DNA from: Synechococcales cyanobacterium PMM_0002
GTDB taxonomy: Bacteria; Cyanobacteriota; Cyanobacteriia; Elainellales; Elainellaceae
NCBI GenBank assembly: GCA_949127925.1
Contig: CASBQX010000056.1
Location: forward strand, 1 to 22,383
Direction of reading: 5' to 3'
DNA length: 22,383 nucleotides
The position numbers and the translations under genes were made by a program. Positions 7,043 through 13,701 of the stretch are shown one piece after another. The first letter of the stretch is position 1; the number at the start of each line of letters is the position of its first letter. The notes under the pieces were generated by a model that made no database searches, was not told where the DNA came from, and was given only the letters and a program-made list of their open reading frames with translations.

Positions 7043-8218
7043 CTAGCCAGCTTCATCTCTACCGAACAATCGAGACGACGCCAGGTAGGTTCGGTGATTT
7101 AGTAATAGGTCTCGATACAGTTCTTCGAGGCGGGTAATGTTGCGGGTTAGGGTGTAGCGGTCTAGCACCCGTTGGCGGGCTTTTCGTCCTAGTAAAGCAG
7201 TGAGTTCAGGGTGATCGCGGAACATCGGTAACAGCGTTTGGAGCTGAGTTGAAACGCGCTGGGTGCTGAGTACAACACCTGCACCATCGTCTAGGACTTC
7301 GCCATCGGCTCCGGCATCGGTCGCTAAACAGGCAGCACCACAGGCCATGGCTTCTAGGAGAGAAAGGGAAAGACCTTCGACCAGCGAGGGGAGGATGAAG
7401 ATATCGGCTCCGCGCAGAATTTCGATACGCCGCTGCTCATCGGCAATGAAGCCTAACCAAATGATTCCCAGATCGCTGCCATAAAACGGCATTAACGTGT
7501 GAGCTAGAGGGCCGCTACCGACGATCGCCAGCTTACTGCCTTCGCCCATATCGGACTGTTTCCACGCTTTCAGCAGGGATTCTACATTCTTTTCAGTGGC
7601 AATTCTGCCCTGATAAACAAATAGACGACGGGCATCTAGTTCGCTCTTGAGCCGAGATAAACCAGGAGAGTATCGTTCGACATCTACCCCATTGGGGATA
7701 ACGGCCAGCCGATCTTGAGGAACGCCGAGCCGCATCAACAGGTCACGCTGAATCTCGGAGAAAATAATGACGCGCTGGTAGTTGGCTAAGCAGGGTGCAT
7801 AGAGCTGATACATCAGGTGTTGGGTGCCTGATGTGAGGTTGCGTCGCTTGCGGTCGAAGGGGGGATGGAAGGTTGCCACTAACGGCAGATTTAGCTCTTC
7901 ACAAATTTCGGGTAGGACAAAATCAAGCGGAGATAGGGTAAGAGAGGCATGGACAACGTCGGGCTTTAGCCGCCTGAGTGCCTGACTCAAGACCCGACTA
8001 GCTTTGGGAGAGGGGATGGTATAAATCTGTGATTTGTAAAGGCAGGGAATTGAAACTTCTTGAAGTTCCTCAGGCAGCAGTTCTGCTACAGATTCTTCCT
8101 GAGCGAAGTGCAGAAAGCTAACGTGATGACCACGCTCTAGAAGCGCATTTGTCACCTCTCGACCGTAGGTAACATTGCCGCAAAAGGGCGATTTTTTACC
8201 AAGCCAGGCAATATGCAT
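7043..8218 (-). CDS. Family 4 glycosyltransferase (GT-B fold)
   Basis: The product has 391 residues. The N-terminal half opens with HIAWLGKKSPFCGNVTYGRE, a glycine-containing GT-B acceptor-side loop, and includes VVATFHPP-like LPLVATFHPPFDRKRR (111-126). The C-terminal half has the donor-site signature VIPNGVDVERYSP (173-185), YQGRIATEKN (202-211) and EGLSLSLLEAMACG, where E281 and E289 form the EX7E motif. It transfers a sugar from a nucleotide donor with retention of configuration. The acceptor is unknown. One candidate role in cyanobacteria is digalactosyl-lipid synthesis, since DgdA there is also GT4, but this is a guess from family membership. It follows the MFS gene by 76 bp on the same strand. 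No Shine-Dalgarno is visible. Confidence 0.88.
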   Translation of the reverse strand: MHIAWLGKKSPFCGNVTYGREVTNALLERGHHVSFLHFAQEESVAELLPEELQEVSIPCLYKSQIYTIPSPKASRVLSQALRRLKPDVVHASLTLSPLDFVLPEICEELNLPLVATFHPPFDRKRRNLTSGTQHLMYQLYAPCLANYQRVIIFSEIQRDLLMRLGVPQDRLAVIPNGVDVERYSPGLSRLKSELDARRLFVYQGRIATEKNVESLLKAWKQSDMGEGSKLAIVGSGPLAHTLMPFYGSDLGIIWLGFIADEQRRIEILRGADIFILPSLVEGLSLSLLEAMACGAACLATDAGADGEVLDDGAGVVLSTQRVSTQLQTLLPMFRDHPELTALLGRKARQRVLDRYTLTRNITRLEELYRDLLLNHRTYLASSRLFGRDEAG

Positions 8219-8294
8219 TCAAATTAACGGTAATTTTGAAAGGATTTAGATGAATACATGAATTTAATCATCATTTAATCATTTCCGATACCGG

Positions 8295-10121
8295 TTAGTT
8301 TGATTTTGAGCGGGCGATCGCCCAACTCAGCATGCCGCCCGCCAGTGACAGGGCTGCCAGCATTAAAAACACAATCCGCAAACCAAAGAAAGTTTCTGCC
8401 ACCCCAGCCAGCGCTAATGGCAGACTGAGGGCAATGTTAATGGCGTTGTTTTGCAGGCCAAACACCTTGCCCCGCATTTCTTCCGGCGTTTCTTCTTGGA
8501 TTGTCGTTTGCATGGGGATAGCGACGATCGCCGCACAGGCTCCAAACACTGCCAGCAGAATCAATACAGGAACTAACCGCTGATTAAATAAAGACAGGGC
8601 TGCCAGCGTCGCCGTCATGCCCAACGAACCATACAAGTTGAGCTGAGCGCGGGCAAATCGCTGCCCGTCGTGCCCCAGCACCACTGCGCCGACTGCCATG
8701 CCGATGCCTCCAGCTGCTAGCAAAAAGCCAAACTGGGAAGACTTGATTTCGGGGATCACTTCGGCCAGCCGCACGGCCAGTACCGCTAGTGCCGCAAAAA
8801 TTGAGAACAAAATCACGAGCTGAATCATCGCGCCCCGCACCCGCTCATGATTCTTGAGGTAGCGCAGCCCATCTCGGATGTTTTCCCAAACGTGAGGCGT
8901 GTCTTGCTTAGAGTGATCTACTTTTTCGTGGGGACGGATCAGCAGCAGCAAAACGCCCGCCGTGGCGTAGCTAATGCCGACTAGCAGCTCTTTGCCAATG
9001 TCTACATTGTTGACTAGGGGGGCGATCGCCATGTCTGCGAAGGCCAGCAGCGGTTCTCCTACCGCAAAGCCCACAATCACCGACGCCATCATGGTGGTGG
9101 TGTAGAGCGAATTGGCTGAGAGCAGGTGCTTGCGCTCAACCAACAGCGGAATGGCCGTCTGCTCAGCGGGAGCAAAAAACTGCGTTAGGGTCGAGACCAA
9201 AAACGTAATTCCCAGCATCACCAAGAAGCCAATTGGCACCCCTGCCAGGGCTGACCAACCCTGCGAAACCCACATCAGCAGCGGCAGCACCAGGACTAGC
9301 CCGCCCCGCAGCAGATTTGTACTGACTAAGACAGTCTTTTTAGACCAATGGTCTACGTAGACCCCCGCAACCGAGCCAAATAATACAGCCGGGATGGTGA
9401 ACGCAATCATAATGGCTGAGACCCAGCCACTAATGGTTTGACCTTCGGACTGAAAGTGCTTAGTGATCAGCATGATCATTAGCACTAGGTAAACTTTATC
9501 GGCCAACTGGGAAAAAACCTGACCGCTCCACAGCGCCAAAAAGTTGCGATTTCTGAGGACGGGCAGAAATCCCCGTTCGGTTTTAGCTTCTGTGTCTGTA
9601 GCTTCGGCCTCGGTTCGATCGGGCGGGGGCGTTGGTGGTGTGGAGCTAGAGCCATGCTCTAGCTCCACTAGATTGCTAACTGTAAGGCCATCTCCGGCTA
9701 CCAATGCCAAATTTGCGATCGCGGGCAGGATGTCGTTAGTGGGGTTGCCGCCAGCGCCATTCTGCTTGTTAGGCGTTTCGCCTGTTTTTTCGGCTTGGAT
9801 TTCTAACCCATCCGGTGACGCGATCTGAGGCGATCCAGATTCAGGCGTGTCCCACTGCTCTAACCGTCCGGCATACTCTGGCTGGCTCGGTTGCTCTGGT
9901 GCGGCGGTGGAGCCTTTTTTAGACACATTAGACCCCTGCTTGACCCCACCCGAACCACCACTGAGGGTAGTAATGGGCACATCGGTAGTTAGCCCATTCG
10001 GAATTCTATCCGATGGCCGGAGGGGCACAATCCGGGGCACCCCCGTTGCCGCCGTGTCCCCAACGGGATCAAGCTGCGTCATCAGGAGCATGTCTAGGTC
10101 TAAATCAAGCCGTTGCATCAT
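8295..10121 (-). CDS. MFS transporter with a ~185-residue disordered N-terminal extension
   Basis: The product has 608 residues. Residues 1-185 are Pro/Ser/Thr/Asp/Glu-rich with no hydrophobic segment (QPSQPEYAG, GETPNKQNGAGGNP, SSSTPPTPPPDRTEAEATDTE) and are predicted to lie in the cytoplasm. Transport domains start at NRNFLALWSGQVFSQLADKV. About a dozen hydrophobic segments follow, with an MFS-type loop VYVDHWSKKTVL between helices 2 and 3 and EETPEEMRGKVFGLQNNAIN in the second half. It resembles the EntS/MFS_3 group of exporters. The substrate is unknown. The ATG at 10121 follows the recO stop by 3 bp, so translation is probably coupled; a second ATG at 10118 is equally possible. The tail is encoded by DNA containing a perfect 13-bp inverted repeat (9640-9668). 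Confidence 0.9.
   Translation of the reverse strand: MMQRLDLDLDMLLMTQLDPVGDTAATGVPRIVPLRPSDRIPNGLTTDVPITTLSGGSGGVKQGSNVSKKGSTAAPEQPSQPEYAGRLEQWDTPESGSPQIASPDGLEIQAEKTGETPNKQNGAGGNPTNDILPAIANLALVAGDGLTVSNLVELEHGSSSTPPTPPPDRTEAEATDTEAKTERGFLPVLRNRNFLALWSGQVFSQLADKVYLVLMIMLITKHFQSEGQTISGWVSAIMIAFTIPAVLFGSVAGVYVDHWSKKTVLVSTNLLRGGLVLVLPLLMWVSQGWSALAGVPIGFLVMLGITFLVSTLTQFFAPAEQTAIPLLVERKHLLSANSLYTTTMMASVIVGFAVGEPLLAFADMAIAPLVNNVDIGKELLVGISYATAGVLLLLIRPHEKVDHSKQDTPHVWENIRDGLRYLKNHERVRGAMIQLVILFSIFAALAVLAVRLAEVIPEIKSSQFGFLLAAGGIGMAVGAVVLGHDGQRFARAQLNLYGSLGMTATLAALSLFNQRLVPVLILLAVFGACAAIVAIPMQTTIQEETPEEMRGKVFGLQNNAINIALSLPLALAGVAETFFGLRIVFLMLAALSLAGGMLSWAIARSKSN
9640..9668. repeat. Perfect 13-bp inverted repeat with 3-nt loop inside the MFS coding region
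   Basis: GTGGAGCTAGAGC (9640-9652) is exactly repeated in reverse complement at 9656-9668, separated by CAT. It encodes the stretch around VELEHGSSSTP in the disordered tail. In mRNA it would form a very stable hairpin. No T tract follows on either strand, so it is not a standard terminator. Confidence 0.92.
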
Positions 10122-10124
10122 GTC

Positions 10125-11198
10125 TCAGGTGACCGGGGAAGGTGAGGAACTAACTGAAAAACAGGTGTCTACTAAAGCAGCAGACTGAATGGAGCGATCG
10201 AAGTGATACTGGGCATAGCGCCGCAGGATTCGCTCAATGGATACCCAAACATCGAAGGGTAAGCCTTTCTCTAGAGTAAGCGACCAAGGCAGCGATCCGT
10301 CAGGCTGAATCAAATTTGCCTCTGGCAACTGCTGCAACACCGCCAATTCCATTGCTGTGATGGGAACTCCCAACTCAGAGAGGTTCTGGCGGCTAGGCTT
10401 GACGCGATACCTCGAAGAGGTTTCAGATGCCAGTGGCGCAAGTGGTTGAGCCTGGACTGGAGCAATCGAATCTGCTCTGCTGCCGTTAGATGCAACGGGA
10501 AAAGAGGCGATCGCCTTCTTTACCTTCTTCTCCTCATTCTCCGCTAAATCCTGAAACTGTGAAACTGTTTGACCATAATCTACTGCCTGAGTAGGAGAAT
10601 CTAGCGAGGACGGATGTGCTTTTAGGCGCTCTAGCGCGCCAATAGTGACTACGCCTCCTAGGGCAGGATGGAACCCGGCCTGCCAATTGAGGTCACTAAA
10701 GTTAGGCAAGATCGGTTGCTGGGTGATACAACAGTCATGCACCTGAGGAGCCACACCTGCCAAGGCCAACAGCCGAAACATGGCATAGGACAGATAGGGC
10801 AAAATTGCCGAGGCGGGCAGTTGCTCTAGCCAGCGCAACTGTTCGTTGAGCAGGGCAAACAGGTCTTCCTGAGGCTGATGGCTCAGCGCCTGATACATCA
10901 CCAGTTCTGCTAGGTACTGTCCCGCCGTCAGTTTCCGCAAATCTTGGCTAAGACCCGTGTAAGATTCTATACTCTCTGCCTGAATGATTTTGTCTAAGTT
11001 CCGCCCTTTAGCAATTAATAAGTGGTTCACGACAAATAAACCACTCCGCCCTCGCAAACTAGACTCATGCTTGCGCGCACCCGGTGCAACAGCCCGAATT
11101 AGCCCGAATTCTCGGGTCAACACCGTCAGGAGGCGATCGCTTTCCCCAATCGGCATCCCCTTGAGATTGATTCCTGTAGCTTTATATGTTCTGGACAT
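10125..11198 (-). CDS. recO: DNA repair protein RecO
   Basis: The product has 357 residues from the ATG at 11198 (MSRTYKATGINLKG). The frame stays open 41 codons upstream only because it reads through a heptamer repeat array, giving repetitive LHPSAF units, so that part is not counted. The N-terminal OB fold (1-80) has GESDRLLTVLTREFGLIRAVAPGARK. The helical domain follows (LTAGQYLAELVMYQALS), and the C-terminus has WVSIERILRRYAQYHFDRSIQSAALVD. RecO loads RecA with RecR in gap repair. Residues ~193-270 are an Ala/Ser/Pro-rich insert absent from typical ~240-300 residue RecO. The usual four-Cys zinc site is reduced to DCC. No Shine-Dalgarno is visible, because the repeat array sits directly upstream. 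A 3-bp gap to the MFS gene implies co-translation. Confidence 0.93.
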   Translation of the reverse strand: MSRTYKATGINLKGMPIGESDRLLTVLTREFGLIRAVAPGARKHESSLRGRSGLFVVNHLLIAKGRNLDKIIQAESIESYTGLSQDLRKLTAGQYLAELVMYQALSHQPQEDLFALLNEQLRWLEQLPASAILPYLSYAMFRLLALAGVAPQVHDCCITQQPILPNFSDLNWQAGFHPALGGVVTIGALERLKAHPSSLDSPTQAVDYGQTVSQFQDLAENEEKKVKKAIASFPVASNGSRADSIAPVQAQPLAPLASETSSRYRVKPSRQNLSELGVPITAMELAVLQQLPEANLIQPDGSLPWSLTLEKGLPFDVWVSIERILRRYAQYHFDRSIQSAALVDTCFSVSSSPSPVT

Positions 11199-11204
11199 GG
11201 AAGA

Positions 11205-11316
11205 GAAGGCGGAAGGATGAAGGCAGAGGGATGAAGGCAGAGGGATGAAGGCAGAGGGATGAAGGCAGAGGGATGAAGGCGGAGGGATGAAGGCGGAAGG
11301 ATGAAGGCGGAAGGAT
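11205..11316. repeat. Heptamer-based tandem array upstream of recO
   Basis: About eight copies of a 14-bp unit occur, each made of two heptamers, GGATGAA followed by GGCAGAG, GGCGGAG or GGCGGAA (plus strand). It resembles the short tandemly repeated repetitive (STRR) heptamers known from cyanobacterial intergenic regions. It begins 7 bp upstream of the recO start codon. Confidence 0.93.
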
Positions 11317-11331
11317 AGCAAATGGGGAGGG

Positions 11332-11426
11332 TATAGCGGTTCTCATGCTAGTGAGGTGCATCAGAGTAGGGGCAATACGGCGGTTCGCCCTCCGATCTGT
11401 ACCGCACCAGATCGATAATTGCTATA
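11332..11426. mobile_element. MITE-like element with TATAGC termini
   Basis: The left end TATAGCGGTTCTC and the reverse complement of the right end, TATAGCAATTATCG, are similar. The resemblance continues inward for about 35 nt as an imperfect terminal inverted repeat (TAGTGAGGTGCA... against TGGTGCGGTACA...). The 95-bp length is too short to code. If the outer TA is a target duplication, the ends would fit an IS630/Tc1-mariner-type non-autonomous element. I recall similar TATAGCaaTTCTC sequences scattered in cyanobacterial genomes, but family assignment is inference. Confidence 0.55.
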
Positions 11427-11487
11427 AGTCTTTTAGAATGCTTGCGATCGCGGCCAGAGCCAGTGCACCCAGCTTACCCGTTTCCCG

Positions 11488-11522
11488 TTCATCCTTCATC
11501 CTTCATCCTTCCGCCTTCATCC
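11488..11522. repeat. Heptamer array at the 3' end of deoC, inverted relative to the recO array
   Basis: Five heptamers on the plus strand read TTCATCC x3, TTCCGCC, TTCATCC. An 18-bp stretch (11505-11522) is the exact reverse complement of 11299-11316 in the recO-side array. The two arrays thus bracket the MITE-like element as an inverted repeat with about 190 bp between arms. Confidence 0.9.
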
Positions 11523-12208
11523 TCCGCTCCACCTTCCCTTCCTAGCGTAGCAAGCTGACGAATGAGATCTGGTCCTGTAGATGTGCCGAGGCGAGTGGCA
11601 CCAGCCACAATTAAATCCATGGCCTGTTGGGCAGTGCGGATACCGCCGGATGCTTTAATCCCAATCCGATCTCTGGTCACTTCTTTGAGCAGCTTAATGT
11701 CGGCCAGCGTCGCGCCTCCATTCCAGCCAGTGCTAGTTTTGAGGAAAGCTGCGCCAGCGTCCATGCAAATGTCGGCAGCTATCCGCTTTTCCGCTTCTGT
11801 CAATAGTCCCATTTCTAAGATGGCTTTGACGGGATGTTCGGCCGCTTCACAAATTTGGGCAATCTCGCGATGCAGTTCGTCGGTTTTTCCTTCTTTGAGC
11901 CAACCGAGGTTAATCACTACGTCTAGCTCCGTGGCACCGTTTTCAATGGCTTCTTGAGCTTCGTAAAGCTTGACGGCCGAGGTCGTAGCACCCGACGGGA
12001 AGCCAATCACAGCCGAAACCTGGGGATGTTTGCCGTGGAGTAGCGCCACAGCCTGTCGCACATGTACAGGGAAGACGCAGACGGCAGCAAATTTGAAGCG
12101 ATCGCTTTCATCACACCATTTGGCGACGTGCTCCGTCGTGGCGACTGGACTTAACAGCGCATGATCAATAAACTCTGCCAGATCAATATCTGCATATGAC
12201 TTTGCCAT
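11489..12208 (-). CDS. deoC: Deoxyribose-phosphate aldolase with a repeat-derived C-terminus
   Basis: The product has 239 residues and is a class I aldolase that splits 2-deoxyribose-5-phosphate into acetaldehyde and glyceraldehyde-3-phosphate. Visible active-site elements are D96 in ELDVVIN, the Schiff-base lysine K157 in FLKTSTGW, and K185 in GIKASGGIRT. The protein core ends near TRLGTSTGPDLI, usual for the family. The following EGGAEDEGGRMKDEG is low-complexity, and its final residues and stop are read from a heptamer array. A good AGGAGA Shine-Dalgarno precedes the ATG at 12208. recO lies 290 bp downstream on the same strand. Whether the two share a transcript through the repeats is unclear. 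Confidence 0.94.
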   Translation of the reverse strand: MAKSYADIDLAEFIDHALLSPVATTEHVAKWCDESDRFKFAAVCVFPVHVRQAVALLHGKHPQVSAVIGFPSGATTSAVKLYEAQEAIENGATELDVVINLGWLKEGKTDELHREIAQICEAAEHPVKAILEMGLLTEAEKRIAADICMDAGAAFLKTSTGWNGGATLADIKLLKEVTRDRIGIKASGGIRTAQQAMDLIVAGATRLGTSTGPDLIRQLATLGREGGAEDEGGRMKDEG

Positions 12209-12610
12209 GAAATCTCCTGCATTGCCTCGTGTGGTTGATCAAAACAAGAGCTAAAACCTGACGTGGTTCCTGTGCGGCTCATATGCGGCTAACGGTGAAG
12301 CGCCTCGTCAGTAGCACTAATCAGTAACACTGAAGATTCCGCCTGCAAAAACACGGATAAAAATGCGAGTTTTTACGAAATATTCTTCCTGAAGCTTGTA
12401 GCAGTCTAAGTAAATCTGAATAGAAGGCGTTGAGACATCTTAGCTCTCCTCCAGCTTAGGAGCATTGTTTACCAATAAGGCGATCGCTCCGCATAATACT
12501 CATATTTAACGGATACGGCATACTTAAACCTGACTTCAGCCTACCTTCCACAGGGGAGCATGGTTCTAGCGGCTGTCGATAGATTTTACACGCTTAGCGA
12601 TTGGCCGTGA
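12209..12610. other. Divergent intergenic region deoC / PspA-IM30, first part
   Basis: No gene or tRNA is recognised here. It should hold the deoC promoter (minus) and the promoter of the RNA element that follows (plus), but no hexamer pair stands out. Two minor structures are visible: a 13-bp near-perfect tandem duplication (TCAGTAGCACTAA at 12308, TCAGTAACACTGA at 12321) and an AT stem TAAAAA/TTTTTA (12358-12375). One HIP1 site lies at about 12480. Confidence 0.6.
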
Positions 12611-12723
12611 AGCTGCCTTGACGGGACTTGAACAGCGGCAGCTCCCCCTCCAGGTTCACCAGAACCTGTTTTTTTTGGGCAAAAGACGATTGGTTGTCTT
12701 TTGGTCAAGGCGGCTATTTTTTT
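12611..12723 (+). ncRNA. Candidate structured RNA / tandem-terminator element upstream of the PspA/IM30 gene
   Basis: Four helices are visible. (1) AGCTGCC (12611-12617) with GGCAGCT (12637-12643). (2) CAGGTTC/GAACCTG (12651-12668) followed by T8 (12669-12676). (3) CAAAAGAC/GTCTTTTG (12680-12703). (4) An outer 12-bp helix AGCTGCCTTGAC (12611-12622) with GTCAAGGCGGCT (12704-12715, one G-U), followed by T7 (12717-12723). Helices 1 and 4 use the same 5' strand and exclude each other, as in attenuators or two-ended small RNAs. I recognise no known riboswitch or cyanobacterial sRNA family. It could be a leader attenuator of the downstream gene, whose ATG is about 107 nt later, or a free-standing sRNA with two terminators. 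Confidence 0.55.
12651..12676 (+). terminator. Rho-independent terminator within the element upstream of the PspA/IM30 gene
   Basis: A 7-bp perfect stem, CAGGTTC/GAACCTG, with ACCA loop runs straight into eight T residues. This is textbook intrinsic terminator form. No complete gene precedes it on the plus strand, so it must end a short RNA or attenuate a leader. Confidence 0.8.
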
Positions 12724-12829
12724 AGGGTTTGTGTTTGGGGTTTGGCAGGACAGCCTCGCCCGTACGCTACGATTAAGGCGTTACGATTGATAGTGGATTG
12801 CTAACCCGTAAGCCTATCGGAGATTGGTC

Positions 12830-13582
12830 ATGGCGTTTTTTGACCGAATCTGGCGCGTGATTCGAGCTAATTTAACCAGCCTGATTAGCCAGGTCGAAGA
12901 TCCAGAAAAGATTCTGGAGCAGACCGTGCTAGACATGCAGGATGATTTAATTAAGCTGCGACAGGCGGTTGCCCAGGCGATCGCCACCCAAAAGCGCACC
13001 GAACGGCAGCAGGTGCAGGCCGCAGGCATGTCCCAAGAGTGGTACCAGCGGGCGCAGTTGGCGTTGCAAAAAGGCGAAGAACCGCTAGCCCGCGAGGCAT
13101 TGTCTCGCCGCAAAACCTATCAAGACACCGCAGACGCCCTCAAGACCCAAATTGACCAGCAAAGCACCATTGTCACGCAGATGAAGCAGAACATGGTGAT
13201 GCTAGAGAGCAAGCTGTCCGAGGCAAAGACCAAAAAAGACATGTACATTGCTCGTGCCCGCTCTGCCAAGGCTTCAGAGAAGCTGAATGACATGATGGGC
13301 AAGTTCAGTCCCGATGGCTCCGTGGCTGCATTTGAGCGGATGGAGCAAAAGGTGCTGGAGCTAGAGGCGAAGTCGGAGGCGATCGCCGAACTCAATAGCG
13401 ACACCCTAGAGCAAAAGATTGCCCAACTGGCCAGCAACGACGATGTCGATGCCGAACTGGCTGCCATGAAAGCACAGCTGGTGTCTGGCGCTGCTCCATC
13501 TAGCCTCCCTGCTAGTTCGGTGAGTCCTAGTGCCGATGAGGATTTGGCAACCCTGCGATCGCAGGTGGAAGAAGGCAGATAA
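12830..13582 (+). CDS. PspA/IM30 family membrane-remodelling protein (Vipp1-like)
   Basis: The product has 250 residues. The ATG at 12830 has CGGAGA 8 nt upstream; an in-frame TTG two codons earlier is less likely. The N-terminal amphipathic helix FFDRIWRVIRANLTSLISQ is followed by the PspA signature EDPEKILEQTVLDMQDDLIKLRQAVA and a long coiled coil (about 25-190) with SEAKTKKDMYIARARSAKA and AAFERMEQKVLELEAKSEA. After DVDAELAAMKAQL, a Ser/Pro linker leads to a short terminal helix (DEDLATLRSQVEEG), reminiscent of the extra C-terminal helix that separates Vipp1 from PspA. This family forms ESCRT-III-like rings and rods that protect plasma and thylakoid membranes. Which paralogue this is remains open. 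The upstream RNA element (12611-12723) may control it. Confidence 0.93.
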   Translation: MAFFDRIWRVIRANLTSLISQVEDPEKILEQTVLDMQDDLIKLRQAVAQAIATQKRTERQQVQAAGMSQEWYQRAQLALQKGEEPLAREALSRRKTYQDTADALKTQIDQQSTIVTQMKQNMVMLESKLSEAKTKKDMYIARARSAKASEKLNDMMGKFSPDGSVAAFERMEQKVLELEAKSEAIAELNSDTLEQKIAQLASNDDVDAELAAMKAQLVSGAAPSSLPASSVSPSADEDLATLRSQVEEGR

Positions 13583-13616
13583 ATTGAGGGTTTTGCTGGT
13601 TCTAGGGATAAATTTC

Positions 13617-13644
13617 GTAGGGGTAATTCGCCAACTACCCCTAC
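13617..13644. repeat. 9-bp palindrome between convergent genes
   Basis: GTAGGGGTA (13617-13625) pairs with TACCCCTAC (13636-13644) around a 10-nt loop, between the 3' ends of the PspA/IM30 gene and mtnA. There is no T tract on either strand. It could block readthrough both ways, or be one of the interspersed GTAGGGG...CCCCTAC palindromes I recall from cyanobacterial genomes. Confidence 0.6.
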
Positions 13645-13701
13645 CGCTAGCCCGTGGGGCTGTGAACCGTCCCGACATTCAGCAACAAGCAACAGCACCA
13701 A

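Noticed and set aside
6844..7056. 70-codon minus-strand reading frame overlapping the GT4 3' end
   Set aside because: No motif, Arg/Ser-rich start typical of out-of-frame HIP1 DNA, and it occupies the likely secE promoter region.
11199..11321. 41-residue N-terminal extension of RecO
   Set aside because: It is made of translated heptamer repeats (LHPSAF units); the conserved OB fold begins at Met 11198.
11205..11522. Possible CRISPR array
   Set aside because: The repeats are contiguous heptamers without unique spacers, and no cas genes are present.
12611..12723. T-box, cobalamin, glycine, fluoride or glutamine riboswitch upstream of the PspA/IM30 gene
   Set aside because: None of the conserved core sequences I know for these classes is present; left as an unassigned structured RNA.
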